A stretch of DNA of 34,196 nucleotides from Dehalococcoidia bacterium (GCA_030648205.1 JAUSIH010000039.1:1-34196); one strand, 5' to 3'; shown: positions 13,736 to 23,080, counted from the stretch's first letter. Notes: generated by a model from the sequence alone, not told the origin. Made by a program: numbers and translations.

Positions 13736-13955
13736 CGTATCACAAATTTGCTATACTGACAAGTCGGGAGTCCATAACAAAATTGTTATTAGCCTCCTTG
13801 GCAGCGATTGACCGGCCACGCCTGACCTAGCTGACATGAGTCGACTAAGCCTACAACGCGAAGCAAAGGGCGTCAAGACATGGTATGTGTCTTTGGGTCT
13901 CGCAAATGCATAGGATTCATTGGAAAGACAGCCCAAAACCCGTGAAGTCCGCCAT
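13736..13955. other. AT-richer intergenic gap, possible operator
   Basis: No gene is seen between the toxin and the exporter promoter. TAACAA (13775-13780) and TTGTTA (13783-13788) form a short inverted repeat about 40 bp upstream of the toxin start, a reasonable place for autoregulation by the HTH protein. TATAGC on the minus strand (13751-13756 region) could be a -10 box. Confidence 0.3.
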
Positions 13956-13985
13956 TTGACCAAAAGACACGCCGTCCCCTACAAT
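13956..13985 (+). promoter_or_regulatory. promoter of the DHA2 exporter
   Basis: TTGACC (13956-13961), an 18-bp spacer and TACAAT (13980-13985) precede GTG 13994 by 8 bp, predicting a leaderless or nearly leaderless mRNA. Confidence 0.65.
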
Positions 13986-13993
13986 TAGCGATT

Positions 13994-15682
13994 GTGTCTT
14001 CAGTTAATGCCGCGCGAAAACCCCTCCCTCAGACCGGTCCCGCGTCCGCTCCTCCGGAGCAGACACCGGCCCGGCTGCCCCGCTCACGTCTGATCATCAG
14101 CCTGGCGGGCATCATGCTGAGCCTGCTTCTGGCCGCCATGGACCAGACCATCGTCAGCACCGCGCTGCCCCGGATTGTCGCCGACTTGCAGGGCCTGGAG
14201 CACTATGCCTGGGTGGTGACCGCCTACCTGGTGGCCTCGACGGCGGTGACGCCGGTGGTGGGCAAGGTATCAGACATGTACGGACGCAAGCCCCTGTTCA
14301 TCATCGGCATCATATCCTTCCTGGCCGCTTCCGCCCTCTGCGGCCTGTCCCAGTCCATGACCCAGCTCATCATCTTCCGAGGACTGCAGGGCATAGGCGC
14401 GGGCATTCTCATGGCCAGCGTGTTCTCGTCCATCGCCGACATCTTCCCGCCCCGCGAGCGCGGCAAGTGGCAGGGCTTGGTGGCGGCGGTCTTCGGGCTG
14501 GCGGGCGTCGTGGGGCCGGCGGCGGGCGGCTACATCACCGACAACCTGACGTGGCGGTGGATATTCTATGTCAACATCCCACTGGGCCTGCTGGCGCTGG
14601 CGGTCGTGGTTATGGGGCTGCCCTATGTCCGCGGACACGGACGCAAGACCATTGACTATCCGGGGGTCGCGTTCCTCATCCTGACCGTTGTCCCGTTCCT
14701 GCTGGCGCTGTCGTTGGGCGGGCGTGATCTGCCCTGGTCCTCCGCGCAGGTCCTGGGGCTGCTGGGCCTGTCGGTGGTGAGCTTCGTTGCGCTGCTCCGT
14801 GTGGAGTCCCGGGCGGCGGAGCCTATCGTGCCGCTGGGGCTTTTCCGCAACTCCATCTTCGTCGTCTCGATAGGCGCCACGTTGCTGACGGCGATGGGGA
14901 TGTTCGGCTCGCTGATCTTCGTGCCACTCTACGTTCAGGCCATCCTGGGCGGAACGCCGACGCAGGCCGGGTTTATCCTGATGCCGATGACCCTCAGCAT
15001 GGTGGTGGGCAGCGTGATCAGCGGACAGCTCATATCCCGCTGGGGACGCTACCGGCTCGTAGCTCTCAGCGGGATAGCCATCATGTCCCTGGGTATGTTT
15101 CTGCTGACGCGGCTGACGCCGGGAGTGGACTTCATGACCGTCACCCGGGACGGCGTGCTGGTGGGCTTCGGCCTGGGCATCACGATGCCCCTCTATGTCA
15201 TCGCTGTGCAGAACGCCTTCCCGCACCAAGTCCTGGGCCAGGTGACGGCGTCGTTGCAGTTCTTCCGAAGCATCGGCGCCACCGTCGGCGTCGCCGTCAT
15301 GGGCGCGCTGATGGTCACTCGCTTCCAGGGCGAGCTGCAGTCTCGGCTGGCGGGCGTCGCGACGGCGCGGATTTCTCCTGAGCAGTTGGCCCGGCTGGCG
15401 CAGCCGGAGGCCCTGCTGACCACCGACGCGCTCGGCCAGCTCACGCAGCAGATCGGGGCCGGGGCGCCCGGCGCGTCGGAGCTGGCGGGCCAGCTCCTGG
15501 CGGTGGTGCGCAATGCTCTGGCGTCCTCTCTGCAAGACGTTTTCCTGGCTGGCTTTATTGTGACTCTCCTGTCCTTTGCCATCACCCTTTTCCTCAAGGA
15601 GATTCCCCTGCGCAAGACCCATCATGAGGCGGTGCAGACCGCCGGTGACGCCCGACCCGGCGGGAATGGCGGTCGGTCGTAG
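13994..15682 (+). CDS. DHA2-family MFS drug exporter
   Basis: The 562-residue membrane protein is of the 14-helix drug:H+ antiporter family (EmrB/QacA). Motifs include AMDQTIVSTALPRI in helix 1 (motif D1), GKVSDMYGRKPLF (motif A, about residues 93-105), RGLQGIGAGILMASVFSSIADIFPPRERGKWQG (motif B), and GLAGVVGPAAGGYI with TWRWIFYVNIPLG (motif C). It would expel drugs or other hydrophobic compounds in exchange for protons. A Pro-rich cytosolic N-terminus of about 30 residues precedes helix 1. The GTG start is supported by a promoter 8 bp upstream. No regulator gene of the TetR/MarR type lies next to it. Confidence 0.92.
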   Translation: MSSVNAARKPLPQTGPASAPPEQTPARLPRSRLIISLAGIMLSLLLAAMDQTIVSTALPRIVADLQGLEHYAWVVTAYLVASTAVTPVVGKVSDMYGRKPLFIIGIISFLAASALCGLSQSMTQLIIFRGLQGIGAGILMASVFSSIADIFPPRERGKWQGLVAAVFGLAGVVGPAAGGYITDNLTWRWIFYVNIPLGLLALAVVVMGLPYVRGHGRKTIDYPGVAFLILTVVPFLLALSLGGRDLPWSSAQVLGLLGLSVVSFVALLRVESRAAEPIVPLGLFRNSIFVVSIGATLLTAMGMFGSLIFVPLYVQAILGGTPTQAGFILMPMTLSMVVGSVISGQLISRWGRYRLVALSGIAIMSLGMFLLTRLTPGVDFMTVTRDGVLVGFGLGITMPLYVIAVQNAFPHQVLGQVTASLQFFRSIGATVGVAVMGALMVTRFQGELQSRLAGVATARISPEQLARLAQPEALLTTDALGQLTQQIGAGAPGASELAGQLLAVVRNALASSLQDVFLAGFIVTLLSFAITLFLKEIPLRKTHHEAVQTAGDARPGGNGGRS

Positions 15683-15716
15683 CGCGTTTTCGTCGGTAAC
15701 GCAAGGCTCCGTCGGT

Positions 15717-15746
15717 TTGACAAAGCCCTTTTCCGAGTGCTAGAGT
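15717..15746 (+). promoter_or_regulatory. promoter of the etf operon
   Basis: TTGACA (15717-15722), an 18-bp spacer and TAGAGT (15741-15746) lie about 85 bp before the etfB start. Confidence 0.6.
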
Positions 15747-15831
15747 TCAGGGCTGGCGTGTGGCCCGCGTCGGCTCGTTATACGCGCCCGCGCCAGGCGT
15801 ACCCCATTCCTATCCGCGCAGAGGGAATCGC

Positions 15832-16635
15832 ATGCACATCATTGTCTGCGTCAAGCAAGTCCCCGACCCGGAAGCCCCCTTCGCGAACTTCAAGATTGAC
15901 TCCGCGACCAACAAGGTCATTCCGCCCCAGGGCGTCTCGCCCGTCATTAATGGGTTTGACGAGCAGGCTGTGGAGGCGGCGCTTCGCATCAAGGACAGCC
16001 AGGCAGGTGTCAAAATCACCGTTATCAGCGTGGGCAACGATCTGGTCATGGACGTCATCAAGAAGCCCCTGTCTATGGGCGCCGACGAGCTTGTCCTGGT
16101 CCAGGACCCCGCCATTGAGAACGGTGACAGCCATACGACAGGCGCGGTCCTGGCGGCGGCCATCAAGAAGGTGGGCGCGTTCGACCTGGTGCTCTGTGGC
16201 CGGCAGGCCTCCGACTGGGACCAGGGGCAGGTCCCACTTGTGCTGGCGGAGCTTCTGTCCATCCCTGTGGTCACCATTGCGAAGAAGGTGGAGATGGCCG
16301 GAGCCGCGGTGAAGGTGGAGCGCGTCGTGGTGGACGGCTTTGAGACGGTGCAGGCGCCGCTCCCGGCGTTGGTCACAATCAGCAACGAGCTCGGCGAGGC
16401 GCGCTATCCCACGCTGAGGGGCATCATGGCCGCGGGGCGCAAAAAGCCCACGGTCTGGTCCGCCAAGGACCTGGGGCTTGAGTCCGGCCAGGTCAGCCAG
16501 AACGCCAACCGGGGTAGGATGCTCAAGGTGTTTGTCCCGGAGAAGCGCAGCAAGTGCGAGGTCATCTCCGCGGACAGTCCCGCCGAGGCCGGCGTCAAGC
16601 TGGCCGCCCGCCTGCGCGAAGACAAGGTTATCTAG
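15832..16635 (+). CDS. etfB: electron transfer flavoprotein, beta subunit
   Basis: The 267-residue protein has the ETF-beta nucleotide-binding fold: MHIIVCVKQVPDPEA at the start, NGFDEQAVEAALRIKD, and DLVLCGRQASDWDQGQVPLVLAELL (family signature region, about 120-145). ETF carries electrons from acyl-CoA and related flavin dehydrogenases to the respiratory chain. ATG 15832 is where homology starts, with a GAGGG upstream. It is followed 44 bp later by etfA, the obligate partner. Confidence 0.95.
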   Translation: MHIIVCVKQVPDPEAPFANFKIDSATNKVIPPQGVSPVINGFDEQAVEAALRIKDSQAGVKITVISVGNDLVMDVIKKPLSMGADELVLVQDPAIENGDSHTTGAVLAAAIKKVGAFDLVLCGRQASDWDQGQVPLVLAELLSIPVVTIAKKVEMAGAAVKVERVVVDGFETVQAPLPALVTISNELGEARYPTLRGIMAAGRKKPTVWSAKDLGLESGQVSQNANRGRMLKVFVPEKRSKCEVISADSPAEAGVKLAARLREDKVI

Positions 16636-16679
16636 ACACAGCGCGGCGCGTACCCTCAGTCGCCGCCTCCGGAGGACGC

Positions 16680-17681
16680 ATGAGCGAGGTCAAAGGGGTG
16701 CTGGTCATCGGCGAGGTGTCCGATGGCAAGTTGCTCGGCGTAACGCGTGAGCTGCTGGGCATTGGCCGCAAGCTGGCGGATACTCTCGGAGAGCACCTCT
16801 CCGCCGCCATCCTTGGCGCGCAGTTGGGGGATCTGGGCAAAGAGCTTGTCGCCTATGGGGCCGACAAGGCCTACCTGGTGCAGGACCCTCTGCTCGCGCA
16901 GGAGAACGCGGATGCCTATGTGGCGGCCGCCGAGAAGGTGGTGCGCCAGGTCCAGCCGAACGTCCTGCTGCTGGGTCAGACTGTCCTGGGCCGGGATATC
17001 AGCCCGCGTCTGGCCACCCGCCTGGGAACAGCCCTGGCGCCGGACTGCGTGGAGTTGGCTATTGACCCCGCGACGAAGCTGCTGCATATGACCAGGCCGG
17101 TGTACGGCGGAAACGCGCGGGCCATTTACGTCTGCGAGAAGGCGCGGCCCCAGATGGCCACCGTGCGGCCCAAGGCATTCTCCGTCCTGGAGCGCAACGA
17201 CGCCCGCGCGGGCGAGGTGGTGCAACTGGCCGCGGGCCTGGACCCCGCGCAGGTGAGAGTGAAGGTGCTCGACCGGCAGAAGAAGGCGTCCGAGGGCTTG
17301 CGCCTGGAGGACGCCCGCGTCGTCGTCACCGGCGGACGTGGCATGGGTGGGCCCGAGAACTTCAAGTACCTGGATGAACTGGCCAAGACGCTCAAGGGCG
17401 CGGTGGGCGCCAGCCGCGCCGTCTGCGATGCGGGATGGGTCTCTCCGAGCCTGCAGATCGGCCTGACGGGCAAGGTGGTGACGCCGGACCTGTATATCAC
17501 CGTGGGCATCTCCGGCGCCAGCCAGCACATGGCGGGTTGCTCCGGCTCCAAGGTCATCGTCGCCATCAACAAGGACCCGGACGCGAACATCTTCAAGGAA
17601 GCCCGCTACGGTGTCGTAGGCGACTGGAAGCAGGTCCTTCCCGCCCTCACGGAGAAAGTCAAGGAACTGGTGCAGGGCTAA
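16680..17681 (+). CDS. etfA: electron transfer flavoprotein, alpha subunit
   Basis: The 333-residue FAD-binding subunit has an N-terminal domain (VKGVLVIGEVSDGKL) and the C-terminal FAD domain with VVTGGRGMGG, ASRAVCDAGWVSPSLQIGLTGK, PDLYITVGISGASQHMAGCSGSKVIVAINKDPDANIF (ETF-alpha signature). The SGASQH segment corresponds to the flavin-binding loop. GGAGG lies 4 bases before ATG 16680. It forms the ETF heterodimer with etfB and probably serves acyl-CoA oxidation, consistent with the CoA-transferases elsewhere in the window. Confidence 0.95.
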   Translation: MSEVKGVLVIGEVSDGKLLGVTRELLGIGRKLADTLGEHLSAAILGAQLGDLGKELVAYGADKAYLVQDPLLAQENADAYVAAAEKVVRQVQPNVLLLGQTVLGRDISPRLATRLGTALAPDCVELAIDPATKLLHMTRPVYGGNARAIYVCEKARPQMATVRPKAFSVLERNDARAGEVVQLAAGLDPAQVRVKVLDRQKKASEGLRLEDARVVVTGGRGMGGPENFKYLDELAKTLKGAVGASRAVCDAGWVSPSLQIGLTGKVVTPDLYITVGISGASQHMAGCSGSKVIVAINKDPDANIFKEARYGVVGDWKQVLPALTEKVKELVQG

Positions 17682-17731
17682 GCCCCCAGCCCATCGGTGA
17701 GCGCGCAGCCAGAGGCATAAACAGGAGACGC

Positions 17732-18169
17732 ATGGACGGGGACTTTCGCCTGGACCTGAGCGAGGTTACAAAGAACATTGACACGGCCCAGATCATCTGC
17801 CTTTACTTCCCGCTGTTGCGCAAGACCCTGCTGGTTGACACGCGCTTTGATGTAGAGGACGGGCCGCTGGTCAAGGTCGTGCCCATGGTGGACTCGGTGG
17901 AGGAGCGGTTCCGCACCCTGCGGCGGCTTCGCCCCCGCTTCCCCAAGCCGGACAGCCTCACGGTCATCCCCTGGCCCAAGTACGTGGACAGCCTTGCGCG
18001 TCTGGGTGTTTGGGACAGGCTGCTTGAGCGCGTCATCGCCACCGGCGACAAGTCCGCCGTCCGCCGTTGCCGGGAGGCGCTGGACGAACTGCGGCGATTG
18101 GAGCGAGAGGAGTTCTCCCACGTCATCAAGGGGGAGAGCTATCACACCGTCTGGCAGCAGAAGCGCTAG
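17732..18169 (+). CDS. hypothetical protein in the etf operon
   Basis: The 145-residue protein is not recognised. It begins with an acidic segment (MDGDFRLDLSEVTKNIDTAQIICLYFPLLRKTLLVDTRF), then VEERFRTLRRLRPRFPKP and LTVIPWPKYVDSLARLGVWDRLLERV, and ends with a charged helix (CREALDELRRLEREEF). No Cys cluster or catalytic motif is visible. AGGAG lies 5 bases before ATG 17732 and the gene is 50 bp after etfA, so it is probably co-transcribed and may be functionally linked to ETF. Confidence 0.75.
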   Translation: MDGDFRLDLSEVTKNIDTAQIICLYFPLLRKTLLVDTRFDVEDGPLVKVVPMVDSVEERFRTLRRLRPRFPKPDSLTVIPWPKYVDSLARLGVWDRLLERVIATGDKSAVRRCREALDELRRLEREEFSHVIKGESYHTVWQQKR

Positions 18170-18262
18170 CGCGCCAGCGCGGGCGCTCCCCTGAGACGGG
18201 CGAAAAAGGCTCGTTCCGTGCCTCCGGCAAGCAGCTAAGCCCGCGCACTCGCCTGTCAGCGA

Positions 18263-20308
18263 CTAGACCTTCACCGCCTGCGCCGCCTTCGCTAGTTCGA
18301 TGATCTTCTGCGCTATGGGGGCGGGCACTTCCTGGTAGCGCTCGAACTTCGTGGTGAAGACGCCCCGCCCCTGGGTGAGCGAGCGCAGCGTCACAGCATA
18401 CCGCTGGATTTCCGCCATCGGGACCAGCGCCTCGATGGTGGTGACGCCGTCGCCGGGCACCATGCCCAGCACATGGGCGCGGCGGCTGTTCAGGTCGCCG
18501 ATGATGTCGCCCATGAAGGCGTCCGGCACGGTCACGCGCACCAGCACGATGGGCTCCAGGAGCTTGGGGTGGCCCTCTGTCAGGCCCTTTCTGACGCACT
18601 GGTGGGCGGCTATTTTGAAGGCCATCTCAGAAGAGTCCACCGCGTGGTAGCTGCCGTCGTAGAGCGTGATGCGCAAGTCCACGACCGGGTACCCGGCGAG
18701 GATCCCCGCGTGCAACGCCTCGTGCACGCCTTTCTCGACCGCGGGGTAGAAGTTTTTGGGCACCGCGCCACCCACTACCTTCTCAATGAACTCGAAGCCG
18801 CCGGTCGGCAGAGGATCGAAGGCCAGGAGCACGTGGCCGTACTGTCCGTGGCCGCCCGTTTGCTTCTTGTGCTTGTACTCCGCCTTCGTCGCCCTGCCTA
18901 TCGTCTCCCGGTACGGCACCTTGGGCACGCTCAGCACGACCTCCGCGCCGAACTTGCGCTTCATCCGCTCCACCGACACGTCCACGTGCACGTCGCCCAT
19001 GCCGGAGAGAATGACCTCGCCGGTGGCCTGGTCTTTGACCACGTGCAGGCTGGGGTCTTCCTCCAGCAGCCGCGCGAGGGCCGAGCTGATCTTGTCCAGG
19101 TCGGCTTTGGTCTTGGGTTCCACGGCCACGCTGTACAGGGGGTCCGGGAAGTGAATGGGGTCCAGCCGCAGGGGCTTGTCCTTCTGGCCCAGGGTGTCGC
19201 CCGTGTGGGTGGCGGCCAGCTTGGCCACCGCGCCGATATCCCCCGCGGTCAGCGAGGGCACGTGTTCCTGAGACTTGCCCCGCGGCACAAAGATGGTGCC
19301 GACCCGCTCCTGCGTGTCCCGCGAGATGTTCCAGACGTGCGAGTCCGCCTTCATGGCGCCGCTGAAGATGCGGTAGTAGGTCACCTTGCCCACGTAGGGG
19401 TCCGCCGTCGTCTTGAAGACCAGGGCGCACAGCGGGCCGTTGGGATCCGGGGGGACCTTCACGCGCTGGTTGCCATGTGCGTTAACGGCTTCCACGGGCG
19501 GGCGCTCCGCGGGCGCGGGCATGTACGCGGCGATGGCGTTCAGCAGCTCCCGCGCCCCCTTGTTCTGGGTGCCGGCGGTTGCCAGGACAGGCACGACGCT
19601 GCCCGCCAGCACTCCCGCGCGCAGGCCGCGGATTAGCTCCTCACGGCTCAGATCCTTGCCGTCCAGGTACTTGGCCATCAGGCCGTCGTCTGCTTCGGCG
19701 ACAGCCTCCACCAGCGCCTCGCGCAGCTTCTGCGCCTGCTTCTTGTCCACGCCGACGGCCTCGGCGCCGGAGTCCAGTATGTCCACGACGCCCTTGAAGT
19801 CCGCCTGGGCGCCTGACGGGAGCTGAATGGGGATGCACTTCTTACCCAGCCGAGACTGCACCGACTGCAACGCCCGGAAGAAGTCGGCGTTCTCCCTGTC
19901 CATTTTGTTCACAACGACGAAGCGGGGCAGGCCGAGCTCTTCGGCGTAATTCCAGACCATCTCCGTGCCCACTTCCACGCCCACGGCCGCGTCCACCAGG
20001 ATGACGGCGGCGTCCACGGCGCGGATGCACGCCTTGACCTCGCCGACGAAGTCCAGGTATCCCGGCGTGTCCAGCACGTTGATCTTGAGGCCCGTCCATT
20101 CGCAGGGGAGGAGGGCACACTGAATGCTGCTTCGGCGCTTGGCCTCTTCAGGCTCATAGTCGGACGTGGTGGTCCCGTCCTCTACGCGGCCTTGCCGGGT
20201 GACGGCGCCGGCGGTGAAGAGCATGGCCTCCGCCAGCGACGTCTTTCCCGCGCCACCATGGGAGAGAAGAATCACGTTGCGGATTTTATCCGTGGCGTAG
20301 GCCTGCAT
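18263..20308 (-). CDS. elongation factor G-like GTPase (EF-G paralogue)
   Basis: The 681-residue translational GTPase has the full EF-G domain order: G domain with G1 SHGGAGKTSL (about 16-25), G3 DTPGY, G4 NKMD; domain II; domains III-V with GMGDVHVDVSVERMKRKFG and the C-terminal MGDIIGDLNSRRAHVLGM and MAEIQRYAVTLRSLTQGRG. G1 differs from the canonical AHIDAGKTT and the protein is slightly short, pointing to the EF-G2-like class (cd04170 type) rather than the main FusA. That class is associated with ribosome-linked GTPase activity, but its physiological role is uncertain. GGGGG lies just before ATG 20308. It is convergent with the etf operon. Confidence 0.9.
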   Translation of the reverse strand: MQAYATDKIRNVILLSHGGAGKTSLAEAMLFTAGAVTRQGRVEDGTTTSDYEPEEAKRRSSIQCALLPCEWTGLKINVLDTPGYLDFVGEVKACIRAVDAAVILVDAAVGVEVGTEMVWNYAEELGLPRFVVVNKMDRENADFFRALQSVQSRLGKKCIPIQLPSGAQADFKGVVDILDSGAEAVGVDKKQAQKLREALVEAVAEADDGLMAKYLDGKDLSREELIRGLRAGVLAGSVVPVLATAGTQNKGARELLNAIAAYMPAPAERPPVEAVNAHGNQRVKVPPDPNGPLCALVFKTTADPYVGKVTYYRIFSGAMKADSHVWNISRDTQERVGTIFVPRGKSQEHVPSLTAGDIGAVAKLAATHTGDTLGQKDKPLRLDPIHFPDPLYSVAVEPKTKADLDKISSALARLLEEDPSLHVVKDQATGEVILSGMGDVHVDVSVERMKRKFGAEVVLSVPKVPYRETIGRATKAEYKHKKQTGGHGQYGHVLLAFDPLPTGGFEFIEKVVGGAVPKNFYPAVEKGVHEALHAGILAGYPVVDLRITLYDGSYHAVDSSEMAFKIAAHQCVRKGLTEGHPKLLEPIVLVRVTVPDAFMGDIIGDLNSRRAHVLGMVPGDGVTTIEALVPMAEIQRYAVTLRSLTQGRGVFTTKFERYQEVPAPIAQKIIELAKAAQAVKV

Positions 20309-20523
20309 AGCTACCCCCTTCGACGCTCCTCGACAACGTGGGCTGCGGAGGGATCAGGATACTCGCAGGGTCCCGTGCACAGGGTGGATCGAAACCCTGC
20401 GCGTGCAGAGTAACAAGGGCCGCTGTGCGTGTCAAGGCGAGGGATTACGTTGGTCAGCCGCAATTCGTGGGGCATAGCGCCGAACATGGAGCCTGCCGCT
20501 GCTTTATACTAAGGGGGATACGT

Positions 20524-21771
20524 ATGCAATCGTTCGTTCTGCTGCTGCCCCTCCTGCTGCTGGCGCTGGCCGGGCGGCCCGCGCAACAGGACACGCTGGG
20601 CGCGCTGGCCGCTCCGTACGACTACAACCTGGTCAGGTATGAAGTGAGCGCGCTGACCGAAAAGCTGTCTTTTCGTCTGCTCGCGTCGCTGCGGGGAGAC
20701 ATCCCGGACGAGCGGCGGGGTCGGGAGAGCGCGGTGCGGTTTTTCCAGTTGCGGGGCGACGCGAACCGCGCCCACCGCGAACTGGATGCGGCTGTCGCTT
20801 TGAGACGGGCGCCAGAAGACATCGCGCCCATCGAGGCTCGGCTGGCCGCTCTGGAGCGGCAGATTGAGGCCGTGCGGCCCCAGGTGGAGTACGTGCTGGA
20901 GCGAGACCTGCGGCAGACTCTTGTGGAGCAGGGGCTGGGCGGCTCTTTTCTGGGGACGCGGGCCTTGTTTCCCCCGGTGCAGGTACACTTCGCCAGCCTG
21001 CCGAACGTCCTGATCGTGTCCCCGCGTGACCGCATCCAGTTGAAGCGCACCTTCCTGCTGGACGACAGCCTCTCCCTGGCGCAGATGGAGCAGATGGAGG
21101 CGCAGGTGGCCCGCGAAAACCTCTCCGGTCTTGTGGAGCGCGTCGGCGGGCTCGCCACCTACCCGGCCATCATACCGGACAGCGCACGCCTGGACTCCAC
21201 GCTGACCACCTCCGCCCACGAGTGGATGCATCACTTCCTGGCTTTTCATCCGTTGGGGCGCGCGTACTGGTCCAACGAGACGATGACCACCCTCAACGAG
21301 ACGGTGGCCGATACCGTGGGTGGGGAGATAGGGCGGGAGGTGCTGCGAGCGTATGCACCGCGACCCGCTCAGCCACCCGCGCCGACGCAGCAGGATGGCG
21401 CTTCCGCGGCACCCCGCGAGCGCGACGTCTTCTCTTTCTCCCGCGAGATGCGAGCCACTCGTCTGCAGGCGGACACCCTGCTGGCGCAGGGCAAGGTGGA
21501 CGACGCGGAGCGCTATATGGAGCAGCGAAGGCAGTTTCTGGCGGAGCACGGTTACTACATACGGAAGCTGAACCAGGCCTATTTCGCCTTCCACGGCACG
21601 TACGCGGACTCCGCGGCGTCGGCCAGTCCCATCGGGGGGCCGCCCATCGGGGCGCAGCTCGCCGCCGTGCGCGCCCGCAGCGCCAGCCTGGCGGATTTCC
21701 TTCGGACCATGGCGTCCGTCGGCAGCGTGGACGACTACAACCGGCTGCTCATACGGATGAGAGTGCAGTAG
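20524..21771 (+). CDS. secreted or anchored HExxH metallopeptidase-like protein
   Basis: The 415-residue protein has a clear N-terminal signal sequence (MQSFVLLLPLLLLALAGRPAQ). A coiled-coil-prone region (about 60-140) is followed by TSAHEWMHHFLAFHPLG, where H-E-W-M-H matches HExxH, and by NETVADTVGGEIG about 30 residues later, which could give the third zinc ligand Glu as in gluzincins. The C-terminal 120 residues contain charged helices (LLAQGKVDDAERYMEQRRQFL). No established peptidase family can be named. It would act outside the membrane. A TATACT box (20505-20510) and AGGGGG lie before ATG 20524, so the longer open frame upstream is not used. Confidence 0.7.
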   Translation: MQSFVLLLPLLLLALAGRPAQQDTLGALAAPYDYNLVRYEVSALTEKLSFRLLASLRGDIPDERRGRESAVRFFQLRGDANRAHRELDAAVALRRAPEDIAPIEARLAALERQIEAVRPQVEYVLERDLRQTLVEQGLGGSFLGTRALFPPVQVHFASLPNVLIVSPRDRIQLKRTFLLDDSLSLAQMEQMEAQVARENLSGLVERVGGLATYPAIIPDSARLDSTLTTSAHEWMHHFLAFHPLGRAYWSNETMTTLNETVADTVGGEIGREVLRAYAPRPAQPPAPTQQDGASAAPRERDVFSFSREMRATRLQADTLLAQGKVDDAERYMEQRRQFLAEHGYYIRKLNQAYFAFHGTYADSAASASPIGGPPIGAQLAAVRARSASLADFLRTMASVGSVDDYNRLLIRMRVQ

Positions 21772-21894
21772 GCGGGCGGTGGGCCGGCGCGACGAGCGCC
21801 GCGCTTCTGCACCTTGATCCTGGCCCGCGTCTTCGTTTTCTCCTCAGGACACCTTCTCCGTCGTTTCAATGGCGGCGTCCCGCAACGTCCGCCC

Positions 21895-21923
21895 TTGTCA
21901 CTTGCGGCGTCGTGGGGTATGCT
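21895..21923 (+). promoter_or_regulatory. promoter of ribF
   Basis: TTGTCA (21895-21900), a 17-bp spacer and TATGCT (21918-21923). The predicted transcript starts about 35 nt before ATG 21965. Confidence 0.55.
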
Positions 21924-21964
21924 ACGCTTCGACAGCCCTGCGATGGCAGGGCATACCTGTCTGT

Positions 21965-22939
21965 ATGGCCTGTGTGGAGCAGAGGCAGCCTGTTGTGAGC
22001 AAATCCTTGGTCGAAGAGCTAGAGGCCATCGTGCCCCAGGGTGACACAATGGTCACCATCGGCGTTTTCGACGGCGTTCATCTGGGGCACCAGCGCCTCC
22101 TGCAGCGTCTCCTCCAGCGCGCCCGTGGGCGCGGGCTTCACTCCGCCGCGCTCTTCTTCGTGCAGCACCCGTCCACCGTCCTGTCGCCGGGCACGCGCAT
22201 CCCGCTCATCACCCTGCCGGAGGAACGGGCGGCGCTTCTGCGCGGCTTGGGCGTCCAGTACGTGAAGGGCATCAGCTTCCACGCGGACGTGTCCCTGCTC
22301 ACGGCCCGGCAGTTCGTCGAGCTGCTCCAGCAGCACCTGCGCATGCAGGGACTCATCGTGGGGCCGGACTTCGCGCTGGGTCACAAGCGCGAGGGGACTG
22401 TGGAGCGGCTGTCCGTCCTGGGGCGGGAGATGCAGTTCACGGTGGAGGTGGTGCCGCCGCTGACGCAAAGCTCCACGGTGGTGAGCAGCACCGCCATCCG
22501 GCAGGCCCTTGCCGCGGGGGACGTGCGCGGCGCGGCGCGCATGCTCGGCAGGCCGTTCAGGCTGACCGGCCCCGTCGTGAGGGGAGAGGGCCGCGGCAAG
22601 ACGCTGGGCTACCCCACCGCCAACGTCGCGTTCGACACGGAGCGCGCGCTGCCCGCCGACGGCGTGTACGCTACGCGCGCCGTCATCGGAGACGGCGCGT
22701 ATGACTCGGCGACGAACGTGGGGCTGCGGCCCACCTTCGCCGGGAAGCAGCGCACCGTAGAAGCCTACATCATGGACTTCAGCAGAGACATCTACGGCGA
22801 GACGGTGGGCCTGGACTTTGTGGACATGCTCCGTCCGGAGGAGCGCTTCTCTTCGGTGGAGGCGCTCAAAGAGCAGATAGCCCGTGACGTCCAGGACGCG
22901 CGGGCGCGGCTCAAGGCGCTGGCGGCGGAGAAGCGCTAG
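21965..22939 (+). CDS. ribF: bifunctional riboflavin kinase/FAD synthetase
   Basis: This 324-residue enzyme converts riboflavin to FMN and FMN to FAD. The N-terminal FAD synthetase domain has TIGVFDGVHLGHQRLL (31-46), VGPDFALGHKREG and STVVSSTAIR (the ISSTxIR motif). The C-terminal riboflavin kinase domain has GRGKTLGYPTANV (GxPTAN) and TNVGLRPTF. Length matches the family (about 310). ATG 21965 lies downstream of a good promoter; GTG 21995 is an alternative start, and the upstream frame to 21869 contains the promoter. It would supply FAD and FMN to ETF and LLM-type flavoenzymes. Confidence 0.93.
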   Translation: MACVEQRQPVVSKSLVEELEAIVPQGDTMVTIGVFDGVHLGHQRLLQRLLQRARGRGLHSAALFFVQHPSTVLSPGTRIPLITLPEERAALLRGLGVQYVKGISFHADVSLLTARQFVELLQQHLRMQGLIVGPDFALGHKREGTVERLSVLGREMQFTVEVVPPLTQSSTVVSSTAIRQALAAGDVRGAARMLGRPFRLTGPVVRGEGRGKTLGYPTANVAFDTERALPADGVYATRAVIGDGAYDSATNVGLRPTFAGKQRTVEAYIMDFSRDIYGETVGLDFVDMLRPEERFSSVEALKEQIARDVQDARARLKALAAEKR

Positions 22940-22971
22940 TACTCGGTTGCGAAAAGGCGCGGCATGAAAAG

Positions 22972-23004
22972 CCGCTCATGGTGAGCCTGTCGAACCATGA
23001 GCGG
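22972..23004. repeat. palindromic intergenic repeat, copy 2
   Basis: CCGCTCATGG (22972-22981) and CCATGAGCGG (22995-23004) enclose TGAGCCTGTCGAA. It is nearly the same as copy 1 at 5884-5925, and its core is repeated in inverse orientation at 27257-27277. It sits between ribF and tyrS. Confidence 0.7.
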
Positions 23005-23080
23005 GCCTGGGGCGAACCTGGTGTACGCGAACTCACGCAACCGAGCACTGGCCAAGGGAAAGCAGAGGACACAGGGAACC

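Noticed and set aside
8562-13990. One larger composite element reaching from the IS to the exporter
   Set aside because: The target duplication closes the element at 11379, and the C26 gene between the two accessory patches looks like resident chromosome; no second matched end was found near 13.7-14.0 kb.
18473-19636. Long plus-strand frame opposite the EF-G-like gene
   Set aside because: It is a shadow of the conserved GTPase; His/Arg/Val-rich composition without motifs.
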